A stretch of 64,000 nucleotides of DNA from an uncultured Acidobacteriaceae bacterium (lineage in GTDB: Bacteria > Acidobacteriota > Terriglobia > Terriglobales > Acidobacteriaceae), in assembly GCA_937879855.1 (NCBI GenBank), contig CALFMO010000055.1:57975-121974 (forward strand), in the 5' to 3' direction. Position 1 is the stretch's first letter; each line of letters starts with the position of its first letter. A program made the position numbers and the translations under genes. This document shows, piece by piece, positions 32,693-43,998 of the stretch. The notes below the pieces were generated by a model, which had not been told where the DNA came from, did not search any database, and was given only the letters and a program-made list of their open reading frames with translations.

Positions 32693-33826
32693 ATGCGCAA
32701 ATACCTTGTGGCAAGCATCGTAGTGTTGCCGTTGCTCCTCAGCTTTTCGCACGCCACCCAGAGTTGGCCGGTAGATCCGCCGGAGCAAATCACGGTATTC
32801 TCCAGCGAAGAAGGCGGCACCAGTTCGTATCTCGGGGTTGACATATCGGATGTGACCACCGAACGCCTGAGCGCGCTGAAATTGAAGGAAGAGAAGGGCG
32901 TTGAGGTGACGATGGTCGATCAGGATGCTCCCGCGGGTAAGGCGGGCATCAAGGAGCACGACGTCATTCTCAGCATGAACGGCACTGCGATCGAAAGTGG
33001 GGCGCAGTTGCGGCGAATGATCCACGAGACGCCGCCTGGCCGCGTCGTAACCTTCGGCTTGAGCCGTGACGGGCAGCCGATGACCGTGAAGGTGCAGTTG
33101 GCCGACAAGGGAAAAGAATTCTCTTTCATGAACGGTCACGACATGAAGAACTTTAATGTCCACGTTCCCGAGATTCACATTCCCGACATCGATATTCCAT
33201 CGATCAATATGGTGATGGTGACCTCGTCGGCGCGCAGCGGCCTGTCGGTGGAGAACATCACTCCGCAACTGGGAGAGTTCTTCGGCGTGAAGAATGGAAA
33301 CGGCGTGCTGGTGCGGGCGGTAGAGAAGGGCAGCCGTGCGGAAAAGGCCGGCTTCCGTGCCGGAGACGTGATTGTGAAGATCAACGACCAACCGGTGCAT
33401 GATACCGGCGATTTCACCCACGCGGTGCGGTCGCGGAAGGGTGCGGCGGTCAGCGTGGGCGTGATTCGCGACAAGAAAGAGCAGAACCTGAATCTGACAC
33501 TGCCCGAGCACAGGGAATCAGGCGTGCTGCTTGAGGATGAAGAAAGTCTCGGGGGCCCACTGATCGATGGGGAATTCGCATTCGATTGGAGCGAGTGGAA
33601 GCGGGAAGTCGCTGACGAGATGACGCTCGCCACCGAAAAAGCTCACACTTCAGCGAGGGAGCTTCGCAAAGATCTCTGTGGGCAAAAGAAGGTCATTCAG
33701 CAGCAGGTCGAGAAGCTAAAGAGCCAATCGCTGCTTGAGCAAAAACAGTTGAAGAAGGATCAGGAAAAGCTGCGGATGCGGCTGAACCAGTTGCTGGAAC
33801 AGCGAAAGCACTGGCTCGATATCTAG
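32693..33826 (+). CDS. Secreted protein with two PDZ domains and a coiled-coil tail
   Basis: A 377-residue protein with signal peptide (YLVASIVVLPLLLSFSHA). PDZ 1 (about 45-125) starts SYLGVDISDVTTERLSALKL and contains DQDAPAGKAGIKEHDVILSM. PDZ 2 (about 190-275) contains GVLVRAVEKGSRAEKAGFRA and GDVIVKINDQPV. There is no protease domain, unlike DegP. The C-terminal 90 residues form a basic coiled coil (KKVIQQQVEKLKSQSLLEQK). It is the last gene of the sigma-factor operon, 42 bases after the beta-helix gene. It may present misfolded envelope proteins or bind the anti-sigma. Confidence 0.86.
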   Translation: MRKYLVASIVVLPLLLSFSHATQSWPVDPPEQITVFSSEEGGTSSYLGVDISDVTTERLSALKLKEEKGVEVTMVDQDAPAGKAGIKEHDVILSMNGTAIESGAQLRRMIHETPPGRVVTFGLSRDGQPMTVKVQLADKGKEFSFMNGHDMKNFNVHVPEIHIPDIDIPSINMVMVTSSARSGLSVENITPQLGEFFGVKNGNGVLVRAVEKGSRAEKAGFRAGDVIVKINDQPVHDTGDFTHAVRSRKGAAVSVGVIRDKKEQNLNLTLPEHRESGVLLEDEESLGGPLIDGEFAFDWSEWKREVADEMTLATEKAHTSARELRKDLCGQKKVIQQQVEKLKSQSLLEQKQLKKDQEKLRMRLNQLLEQRKHWLDI

Positions 33827-33846
33827 GAACGTTGGCGATGCGGGTG

Positions 33847-35337
33847 TTATTGGCCGTTGGAAATGGAGAGAGCCTGGGCGGCGAGGCACACGCGATTTCG
33901 TCCCGCCTGCTTTGCGGCATATAGTCCGCTGTCGGCCGCGCGTACCATGTCATCGCGGGTCTTACCGTGAGCGGGAAAGGCCGCGACTCCCGCACTGATG
34001 GTGATGGTCCGCGGCACTCCCGGAAACTGAAAGGTCTCAACCAGCCGCCGCAACTTCTCGGCGATGGCAACCGCCTGCTGGCTAGTGATCTGGGTGAGCA
34101 GGATTGCGAATTCTTCGCCACCGTAGCGGCAGACCACGTCAACCTTTCGCAATTGCTGGTGGAAGAGCGATGAGACCTGGCGGAGAACCTCGTCCCCCAG
34201 CAAGTGACCGAACTCATCGTTCAGCCGCTTGAACTGATCGATATCCGCCATGATCACGGCCATGCCGGTTCCGTAGCGGCGGGCGCGCTCCATCTCTTCC
34301 ATGATCCGCAGTTCGAAGAAGCGGCGGTTAAAAATGCCGGTTAACCCATCCAGGTAGGCCAGTTGTTTGACCCGCTCGACGTAGTGCGCGTTCTGAATGG
34401 AATTGGCGCAAATATCGGCGACCGATTCGAGCGACTGCAATTCGCTTTCGCGAAACGCGTTGGGCTGCGAACTATGAAGCGTGAGCACGCCAAGCGTTTG
34501 TCCAAAGGAGATTAGCGGAATGCTTAGGCGTGAGCCGGACTCCCGGAACAGCCGGAGAGGCTCGGGAATAGCGCTCAGGTCATTTTCGATAATAGTCCCA
34601 GTAGCCGAGATCGCGCGCGACCAAGGCTCCTGGCCAGCAGGAAAGCGTCCCCCGGCTGGAATACAGGGTGTGAGCGTGCCTTGATGGGCTCGCATCACCA
34701 AGTCGCCTTCCTCTCGAAGGAGCAGAGATACATGCGAAACCTGAAAGGCCTTCTGAATCACCGAACATACGCGGACCAGAAGTTCCTCCAATTCCATCAC
34801 GGCGGTGCTCTGCTGCGCGATGGCGTTGATCGCTTCCAACTGCCGGGCGCGCTGGCGTTCCAGCGAATACAGGCGCGCGTTCTGAAGCGCAATGGAGGCC
34901 TGGGTGGAAAATAAAGTCAGCAGCTCGATGGTTTCTCGGTCGAAATGATTGACGCGGTCGCTCTGGCAGTCGAGAACGCCTACGACTTCATCGCGCACCA
35001 TGAGCGGAATGGCTAGCTCCGAACGTGTGGATTGCGCCGCGCAGATGTAGCGAGGGTCCTCGGTCACGTCGGGCGCATACACTGGCTGTTTCTTCAAGAC
35101 GGAGGCCCCGGTGATGCCTTCGTGCTGTCCCAGATGAATCGTGTCCTTGCCTTCATCCCAGCCGATCTGCGAACGGACACACAACTGCTTGGCCTCCGGG
35201 TCGAGCAGCAGGATGGCCACATTCTGCAGATGAAAAAAGTCGCGCGCGATTGCCAGGATTCTCTGTAACACCTCGTCCAAATCAAAGGTGGAGAGCACGG
35301 CCTGGCCCGCGTCAAATAAAACCGCGAGTTTCGGCAT
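33847..35337 (-). CDS. GAF-GAF-GGDEF diguanylate cyclase
   Basis: A 496-residue cytoplasmic protein (ATG 35337; a TTG 39 bases upstream is possible). Two GAF domains (about 5-150 and 170-320) precede a GGDEF domain with the active-site motif RYGGEEFAIL, substrate-pocket region DIDQFKRLNDEFGHLLGD and DGLTGIFNRRFFE. It should make cyclic di-GMP in response to a small ligand or redox signal bound by the GAF domains. No I-site RxxD is evident in the usual position just before GGEEF (HQQLRKVD is close). No EAL partner nearby. Confidence 0.9.
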   Translation of the reverse strand: MPKLAVLFDAGQAVLSTFDLDEVLQRILAIARDFFHLQNVAILLLDPEAKQLCVRSQIGWDEGKDTIHLGQHEGITGASVLKKQPVYAPDVTEDPRYICAAQSTRSELAIPLMVRDEVVGVLDCQSDRVNHFDRETIELLTLFSTQASIALQNARLYSLERQRARQLEAINAIAQQSTAVMELEELLVRVCSVIQKAFQVSHVSLLLREEGDLVMRAHQGTLTPCIPAGGRFPAGQEPWSRAISATGTIIENDLSAIPEPLRLFRESGSRLSIPLISFGQTLGVLTLHSSQPNAFRESELQSLESVADICANSIQNAHYVERVKQLAYLDGLTGIFNRRFFELRIMEEMERARRYGTGMAVIMADIDQFKRLNDEFGHLLGDEVLRQVSSLFHQQLRKVDVVCRYGGEEFAILLTQITSQQAVAIAEKLRRLVETFQFPGVPRTITISAGVAAFPAHGKTRDDMVRAADSGLYAAKQAGRNRVCLAAQALSISNGQ

Positions 35338-35421
35338 GGTGGAACGAATTGTACGAACAAGGGAAGCGGTTACCAAGGTTCCGAAAGTAACGGACGAGCG
35401 CTGCGATCAGCCAGAGGCGGC

Positions 35422-35625
35422 CTATCGCCACTTCCTCGCAGTTCGGATCAAGCCGTAGGCAACTACGCAAAAGAAGAAATCCACAGCGGTGCCCAGGTCG
35501 ACCCGAAAACGGTGGTGCTGCGCCGCCGGTGGCAACGATGGAAGCAGGGCGAAGTACGCCACATTGCCCAAAATAATCGCCAGCAAAGCCTGAAGAAAAT
35601 TGACGAGCACCGATGGTTTAGACAC
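35422..35625 (-). CDS. Small two-helix membrane protein
   Basis: 67 residues from GTG 35625 (SKPSVLVNFLQALLAIILGN). Two hydrophobic helices (about 8-26 and 46-62) flank a short polar stretch with HHRFRVDLG. No family recognised. A diverged family A word (GAGGCGGCCTATCGCCAC) lies at its 3' end, and its 5' part overlaps the upstream open frame of recG on the other strand. Confidence 0.5.
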   Translation of the reverse strand: MSKPSVLVNFLQALLAIILGNVAYFALLPSLPPAAQHHRFRVDLGTAVDFFFCVVAYGLIRTARKWR

Positions 35626-35755
35626 CGCCGCTCTCCCGCGAGTTGCTAGCGAAGATCGCTCTCACGCTACACCATTTTCAATCGCCATCTCGGGCGCACG
35701 CAAGGGAACGGTCGCTCCTGCTACCATTCTTCTTCCGCGCTCCTGGAAACCTGGC

Positions 35756-37951
<2,196 letters not shown>

Positions 37952-38045
37952 TGATCGCTAGCGTACCTGTGTGATCTGCCCGGGCATATCCTACACCGTG
38001 TAGAATTCTTAAATCTGGCCATACATCTACTTGGAGGGTGCGAAA

Positions 38046-38456
38046 GTGCACTTTGAATTCAAGCAGTGCGTTCGAGCGGTGACCGCATGCGTTCTGGCTA
38101 CGATTTTCGCCGTTCCGCAAAACCTGGTGGCCCAGGGCGTGGAGCACGTCGTGAGTCCCATAGAGCTGCAGAAAGCTGCCGTGGATGCGTCCCGAGTAAG
38201 GCAGCAGAACCTGGAAACGCTCAAGCAGTTTTTCTCCACGGAACGAGCGCAGCGGGCGTTGAAGGCGGCTCATACCGATCCGGAGCAGGTAAAGAAGGCG
38301 ATAGCAAGTCTGAGTGATGCCGAACTGGCGCAACTGGCGTCCCGGGCAAACAAGGCGCAGGCCGATTTCGCCGCCGGCAACCTGAGCGACCGGGACCTGA
38401 TTATTATCCTGATTCTCATCGCCGCGCTGATACTGATTATCGTCGCGGTGCACTAA
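38046..38456 (+). CDS. PA2779-family (DUF6627-like) small membrane protein
   Basis: A 136-residue protein from GTG 38046, eight bases after GGAGG. It has a signal-like N-terminus (AVTACVLATIFAVPQNLVAQ) and a helical middle (QQNLETLKQFFSTERAQRAL, SDAELAQLASRANKAQADF). The very hydrophobic C-terminal tail is DLIIILILIAALILIIVAVH. This pattern, and a C39-type peptidase gene directly downstream, match the PA2779/PA2778 pair of Pseudomonas. The role is not established; it may be a processed precursor or a membrane partner of the peptidase. Confidence 0.72.
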   Translation: MHFEFKQCVRAVTACVLATIFAVPQNLVAQGVEHVVSPIELQKAAVDASRVRQQNLETLKQFFSTERAQRALKAAHTDPEQVKKAIASLSDAELAQLASRANKAQADFAAGNLSDRDLIIILILIAALILIIVAVH

Positions 38457-38467
38457 CTGGGGATCCG

Positions 38468-39034
38468 ATGCCTCGCTCTATCCGCACCATTGTCCTGATG
38501 CTCTGGGTTGGCGGCATGCTTTGTTCCGCGGCACTTTTTGCCGCCGACCCTACCGGCATCTGGCTCGACGTGCCATTTGTGAAGCAGGAGAAGGACGGTT
38601 GCGGCGCGGCGAGCATCGCCATGGTGATGCAGTATTGGCAACTGCAACAAGGTCGGCGGGGGGATCCGACGGCCGAGGCAGAGCAGATTCAGCGGGTTCT
38701 GCATTCGGACACGGCGCATGGGATTTATGCTTCCGATATAGAGCGGTATTTCCAGCAGAACGGATATGCCACGTACGCTTTCGCCGGAGAGTGGTCGGAT
38801 TTGAAGCAGCATTTGGAAAAGGGGCGACCCTTGATTGCGGCGTTGAAGCCGGGGTCGATGACGCCTTTGCATTACGTGGTCGTCGCCGGACTGGATCAAG
38901 AGCATGGACTCGTGCTGGTAAATGATCCGGCGCAGCGCAAACTTCTCAAGGAAGACCGGTCCCGATTCGAGCAAGAATGGAAAGCTGCAGGACGTTGGAC
39001 GCTGCTCGCTCTTCCTGAGGCGGGCTCGCACTGA
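38468..39034 (+). CDS. Secreted C39-like (PA2778-family) cysteine peptidase
   Basis: A 188-residue protein with signal peptide (about 1-26). The papain-like fold has a Cys nucleophile in EKDGCGAASIAMVMQYW (Cys45), histidine in MTPLHYVVVAG and aspartate in LVNDPAQRKL. No ABC transporter domain is fused, unlike bacteriocin-exporting C39 peptidases. It follows the PA2779-like gene by 11 bases and precedes a TPR/beta-barrel protein, so an envelope processing role is likely. The substrate could be the preceding gene product, but that is a guess. Confidence 0.82.
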   Translation: MPRSIRTIVLMLWVGGMLCSAALFAADPTGIWLDVPFVKQEKDGCGAASIAMVMQYWQLQQGRRGDPTAEAEQIQRVLHSDTAHGIYASDIERYFQQNGYATYAFAGEWSDLKQHLEKGRPLIAALKPGSMTPLHYVVVAGLDQEHGLVLVNDPAQRKLLKEDRSRFEQEWKAAGRWTLLALPEAGSH

Positions 39035-39131
39035 ACGCGCGTGTGTATTCGGATCGGCCTTCTCCTGGGCCTTTGCCTCCACGAATTTTTCAATCTCGCA
39101 ACTACTGTTGCTCCCGCCGTGCCACCATCCA

Positions 39132-40865
39132 ATGAAAGCCACAGACCGGTGGAGTCGAGCGCCGCGTGCCTTTAAGAGTCCGACGCTGCGTGTCCTCGCT
39201 CTGGTGTTCGCCAGCTGTCTGAGGTTGTTCGCTCAAACTAGTTCCGCTGCAGCACCCTCGGCGGACGAGGTCAAGCATTTAGCGGCCGAGCAACGCTGGG
39301 AAGAGCTGGCTCGCCTGCTCGGACCGCTGTCGTCGCGATCCGCCGACTTGGATTTTTACTACGGGACTGCGCTGGCGCGACTGGAGCGGTGGCGTGAGGC
39401 CGAGAATGCCTTTCAGGCTGGGCTCCGCCTGGCACCGCGCGATCCGCGGTTTCTGATCGAGCTTGCGGGAGTGGAATTTCGACAGAAACACTATCCGCAG
39501 GCCGCTCGTCGCCTGCGGCGAGCTCTTAAGCTGGCACCGCGGGACGCATACGCGAACGACTTTCTCGGGACGATTTATTTTCTTCAAGGGAATCTCGACG
39601 GCGCACTGAAGTACTGGAACCGTGTGGGCAAGCCGCAGGTTGCAGAATCGAGGGCCGATCCGGTGCCCCAGGTATCACCAGCGTTACTGGATCGGGCTTT
39701 TGCATTTTCGCCGGCCAGCACGCTGCGGTGGTCGGAGTTCCTGGCAACCGATGCCCGCATCCGATCGCTGGGAATCTTTTCCCGCTATCAATTTGATTTG
39801 CGTGCGCGAGAGGATGGCAAGTTCGATGTTTGGTTTCGCAACCAGGAGCGCAATGGGTTTGGCAGCAGTAAGTGGGAAGGATTATTTTTATTTCTGCGCG
39901 GATTGCCGTTTCTCAGTGTCGATCCCGAGTATTACAACTTTCACCATCAAGCGATCAATATTGTGTCCATGTTTCGCTGGGATGCGCAGAAGCGGCGCGT
40001 TTTTGGTGAACTTTCCAGCCCTTTTGAGCACAGCGCTAAATATCGTTACAACGTTGGCACGGATCTGCGCAACGAGAATTGGGTGATCTTGAATTCGGAG
40101 GCGCCCGGATTCATGCCGCTCGCAAGTTTGAACCTGCGTCGTGAAGTGCTGGGCTTTAATCTTGCGTCTCATGCCAGCGGACAGTGGTACTGGTCGGCGG
40201 GTACCGAGATTTCTGATCGCGATTTCCGCAGCGTTGTGCCTGGCACTGTCTTGACGCCGGCATTGTTGGCCAAAGGCTATCAACTCAAACAACTGGCGGA
40301 GGTCGAAGCTACACTGTGGCGCATTCCGGAGAAGCGATTTACCGTGGATGCTAGCGCTTCGTCGCAAGCCGCACGTCTGTGGTCGCAACCGGCGGAATCC
40401 TCTGAGAAGCTGCAAGGTTCGCTCGGATGGCACTGGTTCCCACGCGCCGAAGGAGACGACTACGAAATGCAACAGCTATTCCGCGGCGGCAAGACCTTCG
40501 GAACTGTTCCGTTCGACGAACTCTTTATGCTGGGATTGGAGCGGGACAACAATCTTCCCATGCGGGCACACATTGGCACGCACGATGGCCGCAAGGGGAG
40601 CGCGCCTCTCGGGCGCAATTACTTTCTGGCCAACTGGGAAACGGACAAGAACCTTTATGGAAACGGAATTGTCACGGTGAAGATGGGGCCATTTCTTGAT
40701 AGCGGCAAGATTACCGATCCTTCGTCAGCGCTCGGTTCGCAGAAGTGGCTGTGGGATACCGGAGCCCAAATCAAGCTGCGCGTGTTCGGCACCGGTGTTG
40801 TGTTTTCGTACGGGAAGGACCTGCGCTCGGGAAATAACGCATTCTACTTAACGATGCTGAAATAG
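39132..40865 (+). CDS. TPR protein with outer-membrane beta-barrel-like C-terminus
   Basis: A 577-residue protein from ATG 39132. Signal peptide (about 16-37: SPTLRVLALVFASCLRLFAQ). Residues 45-190 are three or four TPR repeats (YYGTALARLERWREAENAFQ, AGVEFRQKHYPQAARRLRRA, NDFLGTIYFLQGNLDGALKY). Residues about 235-577 are alternating aromatic beta-strands ending FGTGVVFSYGKDLRSGN and AFYLTMLK, like a surface antigen or porin-type barrel with a C-terminal aromatic strand. With the two preceding genes it forms a secreted three-gene cassette. TPRs may recruit the peptidase or its substrate. Role unknown. Confidence 0.75.
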   Translation: MKATDRWSRAPRAFKSPTLRVLALVFASCLRLFAQTSSAAAPSADEVKHLAAEQRWEELARLLGPLSSRSADLDFYYGTALARLERWREAENAFQAGLRLAPRDPRFLIELAGVEFRQKHYPQAARRLRRALKLAPRDAYANDFLGTIYFLQGNLDGALKYWNRVGKPQVAESRADPVPQVSPALLDRAFAFSPASTLRWSEFLATDARIRSLGIFSRYQFDLRAREDGKFDVWFRNQERNGFGSSKWEGLFLFLRGLPFLSVDPEYYNFHHQAINIVSMFRWDAQKRRVFGELSSPFEHSAKYRYNVGTDLRNENWVILNSEAPGFMPLASLNLRREVLGFNLASHASGQWYWSAGTEISDRDFRSVVPGTVLTPALLAKGYQLKQLAEVEATLWRIPEKRFTVDASASSQAARLWSQPAESSEKLQGSLGWHWFPRAEGDDYEMQQLFRGGKTFGTVPFDELFMLGLERDNNLPMRAHIGTHDGRKGSAPLGRNYFLANWETDKNLYGNGIVTVKMGPFLDSGKITDPSSALGSQKWLWDTGAQIKLRVFGTGVVFSYGKDLRSGNNAFYLTMLK

Positions 40866-41252
40866 TTGACACGAGAATCTTTGAGGGCTCCACTTCCGGT
40901 TTGACCGTTATCCGCTAGTAATAGGTCATAGGCAATGACGCCAGCCTCGCCGATTTCTGACCAGTAATGGCAGGTCCCGGATCAGCTTTGCACAGGGGTC
41001 GTTTTGTCCCTCAGATCGAACTGCATTGAAACCGGTGCTCGCCGCGGGTTAGAGAGAAGATGTTGGCTCCCGCCTCATCCCCAGCGAACGGGCCAACCGC
41101 CGGCAACTCGCTAGAACGGTTTTTAGGGCAGCATAGAGTCAAGACTGGCTCTACATTGTGAACCGCTCAATTTCTGCAGTGCCTACATCAAAGCGAGTTG
41201 TCGGCGGCGAAGAATTATGCCCCGGAGGCGCCGATGTGATCGCCGCCGGTTG
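40866..41252. other. Gene-free stretch
   Basis: 387 bases between convergent genes. No coding frame of convincing composition, no clear terminator hairpin with a T-run and no dispersed-repeat core was found. Confidence 0.5.
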
Positions 41253-41804
41253 TCAGAAGCTACAATTGGGATTCCCAGCCGGAAGTTCGGTACGGAACAC
41301 ACCTCCGACCGAAGTAATTGCGACCGTAACATCGCTGGCCGAATTGGTAGGATCCTGGTTGATGCCGATGTGCCCGCTCCCGAAGTCAACAAAGCCCTGA
41401 CCTTTGCTATACACATGAGGCGAACAGGTAGGGTCATCAAATTCATAGAACGAGATCTGACCTGAGGTTACGGTGATGTATACGGGCCCCGGATGCTTAT
41501 GCCAACCCGTGGAACCCAATGGATCGTAGAGGTGGGTATCTACCTCCACATCAATAGCGGGATCGGTCTTATCCAGCGCCTGCGCTTTTGCGATGTATTG
41601 GAACGGTTTAACGGTTGGGTCACTGGGGTTCAAGGTTTGGCTCTGGTCGGTATTCACCATGAAACGGTCATACGTCCCTCTGCCAATTAAGGTGCGGTGA
41701 ACGCCGATCGCAGGATTTGCCCTCGACTTGAGCACGTACCCGCAGATCGCGAAGACACACAGGACAACAGCGGTTACGACAGTTTTTAGAACTTTGCCCT
41801 TCAT
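41253..41804 (-). CDS. Membrane-anchored cupin-fold hypothetical protein
   Basis: A 183-residue protein from ATG 41804, with GGAGG 5 bases upstream. An N-terminal signal anchor (VLKTVVTAVVLCVFAICGYV) is followed by a beta-barrel-like domain. That domain has cupin-type words: STGWHKHPGPVYITVTSGQI (His-x-His and the strand after it) and YSKGQGFVDFGSGHIGIN (second motif with His). It is likely a small exported metal-binding cupin. Divergent from the CadC-like regulator across 173 bases. No substrate is suggested by context. Confidence 0.72.
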   Translation of the reverse strand: MKGKVLKTVVTAVVLCVFAICGYVLKSRANPAIGVHRTLIGRGTYDRFMVNTDQSQTLNPSDPTVKPFQYIAKAQALDKTDPAIDVEVDTHLYDPLGSTGWHKHPGPVYITVTSGQISFYEFDDPTCSPHVYSKGQGFVDFGSGHIGINQDPTNSASDVTVAITSVGGVFRTELPAGNPNCSF

Positions 41805-41977
41805 TTCGACCTCCGAAAGTATTCGAAACCGGATGGACTTTCTCAGAGAGGCCATCCTGGTGCAATGGAGATCGAATGAAAGTCGTATGAAGTTTTTGTG
41901 AAGTGCCAACCCACTGACCGCTTGCTACTTAGACGTTTTATGTCGCATGATCTTGAGTGCCATGACCAAGTGGCGGT

Positions 41978-43903
41978 TTGGGGGCAAGTACGGCCCAGGT
42001 ATTTCATTTCGGGGATTTCACACTTGACCAGTCGCGGTATCGGCTGCAGCGGGGCGAGCGCATTCTGCGCCTCGAAAAGCAGCCCATGGAGTTGCTCTTC
42101 CTACTGGTAGAGAGACACGGAGAACTGGTTACACGCGAAGAGGTCGCGGACCGGCTTTGGGGCACGACCGTTTTCGTTGATATCGATCAAAGCATCAACA
42201 CAGCCGTTCGCAAGGTCCGAATGGTGCTGCACGACGATCCTGATAAGCCCCGTTTCATCGAAACCGTGGTCGGGAAGGGGTATCGCTTCGCCGCACCCGT
42301 GGCCGATGGAGAAGCGACTGTGCCTGCTACGGCCGGATTGTCGGCCTTGACGCAGCCTGCCCAAGCGGGCCAAAGCGCGGCAATCGCAGCCGCTCCTGCT
42401 CAGCGGGGGCCCCGGCGACCTCCTGTCGTAATGCTGCTGGCGAGCTTGGCGGCCGTGCTTGCAATTTGGGCATCTGGTTGGGTTGCGATCCACATTCGCA
42501 ACACTCGAAGCTCGACGCATCCGGTTATCGAGTCGCTCGTGGTCCTGCCACTGAAGAACCTTTCTGGCGATCCCGCTCAGGAATACCTTTCCGACGGAAT
42601 GACCGAAGCGTTGGTATCTCGCCTCTCCAGCATTCACGATCTTCGGGTGATTTCCCGAACGTCATCCATGCGCCTCAAGAGTTCCGATCTCTCGATTCCA
42701 GAGATCGCAAAAGCCTTGCAAGTGGACGTTGTTGTCGAGGGCTCCGTCATTCGAGAGGGCAATCGCATTCGCGTTACTGCCCAGTTGATTCGCGGCACAA
42801 CTGACGAACACTTCTGGTCGGAGACTTACGATCGGGAACTGCTTGACGTGCTTGCGTTACAGAGTGACGTGGCCCAAGCCATCGCCCGCAAGGTTGAGGT
42901 AACTGTTAGCGGGAAAGAAGAGCAGCGTCTCGCCTCATGGCACACCGTTTTGCCGGAAGCCTACGAAAGCTATTTGAAAGGGCGCGCCTCATTAAGCAAC
43001 AACAACAACAGAGCTGGCACGGAGAAGAGCATTCGTTATTTCGAGGATGCAATCAGCAAGGATCCGGCATTTGCGCCGGCTTATGTTGGCTTGGCAGCCG
43101 CGCATGCCTGGTTGGGCACGGTTTTGTTGGGCGGGACTCCCGATACGGAGCGCCCACGGGTTGTGAGCGCGGCCCGCAAAGCTCTGGAGCTCGATCCGAA
43201 CATCGCCGAGGGCCACGTATTGCTCGCCATAGTGGCGCAGCAACAGTGGCGCTGGGCCGAAGCCGAAGCAGAATACCGGCGGGCGCTCGAATTAACCCCC
43301 AACGATTCCGATGCTTACGTCGGACTTGCGCAGTGGCTCTTGTGTCATGGCCGCATGGACGAGGCTCTGACTTCGGCGCAGCACGCCCGCGAACTCGATC
43401 GCTTTGGATTCTCAGCAGGGGGTACTGCCTGGATTCTTTTTCACTCCCGCCGTTACGATGAGGCCGTCCACGAGTTACGCAGCGCCCTCGACGTGCACCC
43501 GAACGACATCTACAGCCTTTGGCTGCTGGGGTTTACTCTCGTCATCAAAGGTCAAGCGAGCGAAGCAATTCCGACGCTGGAAAGAGCGGCTGTCCTAGCA
43601 GACCATGGTTCCGGCTTCATTGACGTTCTCGGGGCGGCCTACGCCCGTGCAGGCCGTCGCGCCGATGCGCTGCGCATACTCGCTGAATTGAAACGCCGCA
43701 AGCAGCATGGCTATGTCGCAGCCGCATCCTTCGTGATCGTTTACCTGGGCCTGGGCGAAAACGAGCACGCTTTTGCCTGGCTCGAGGAGGCTTACAAGGA
43801 ACGGTCAAGCATGTTGCAGTTCCTGAAAGTGCATCCACTCTTCGACCCGCTGCGTGGCGACCCGCGTTTTGTAGATCTGCTCCACCGCGTCGGCCTTGGT
43901 TAA
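41978..43903 (+). CDS. CadC-like winged-helix regulator with TPR domain
   Basis: A 641-residue protein from TTG 41978. Residues 1-105 are an OmpR-type winged helix (FGDFTLDQSRYRLQRGERIL, then LVTREEVADRLWG and VVGKGYRFAAPV). A single transmembrane helix follows (VVMLLASLAAVLAIWASGWV, about 149-168). Next is a TolB/FlgO-like segment beginning SLVVLPLKNLSGDPAQEYLS, known in adenylate cyclase-linked proteins, and five to six C-terminal TPRs. Such one-component regulators sense from the membrane or periplasm and bind DNA directly, without phosphorylation. Many copies per genome are typical of Acidobacteria. Possible target: the divergent cupin gene. Confidence 0.9.
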   Translation: MGASTAQVFHFGDFTLDQSRYRLQRGERILRLEKQPMELLFLLVERHGELVTREEVADRLWGTTVFVDIDQSINTAVRKVRMVLHDDPDKPRFIETVVGKGYRFAAPVADGEATVPATAGLSALTQPAQAGQSAAIAAAPAQRGPRRPPVVMLLASLAAVLAIWASGWVAIHIRNTRSSTHPVIESLVVLPLKNLSGDPAQEYLSDGMTEALVSRLSSIHDLRVISRTSSMRLKSSDLSIPEIAKALQVDVVVEGSVIREGNRIRVTAQLIRGTTDEHFWSETYDRELLDVLALQSDVAQAIARKVEVTVSGKEEQRLASWHTVLPEAYESYLKGRASLSNNNNRAGTEKSIRYFEDAISKDPAFAPAYVGLAAAHAWLGTVLLGGTPDTERPRVVSAARKALELDPNIAEGHVLLAIVAQQQWRWAEAEAEYRRALELTPNDSDAYVGLAQWLLCHGRMDEALTSAQHARELDRFGFSAGGTAWILFHSRRYDEAVHELRSALDVHPNDIYSLWLLGFTLVIKGQASEAIPTLERAAVLADHGSGFIDVLGAAYARAGRRADALRILAELKRRKQHGYVAAASFVIVYLGLGENEHAFAWLEEAYKERSSMLQFLKVHPLFDPLRGDPRFVDLLHRVGLG

Positions 43904-43998
43904 CGCATCCCCGCAAAGGTCGGCTAACCGGAACTTGACCTCTCCGACACAGGCTCCTTCGCTGGTAGCTAACGGCTGAACTGATAGAATCGAAGACG

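Noticed and set aside
37990..38005. Terminator hairpin CTACACCGTGTAG after recG
   Set aside because: Only a six-base stem and no T-tract follows.
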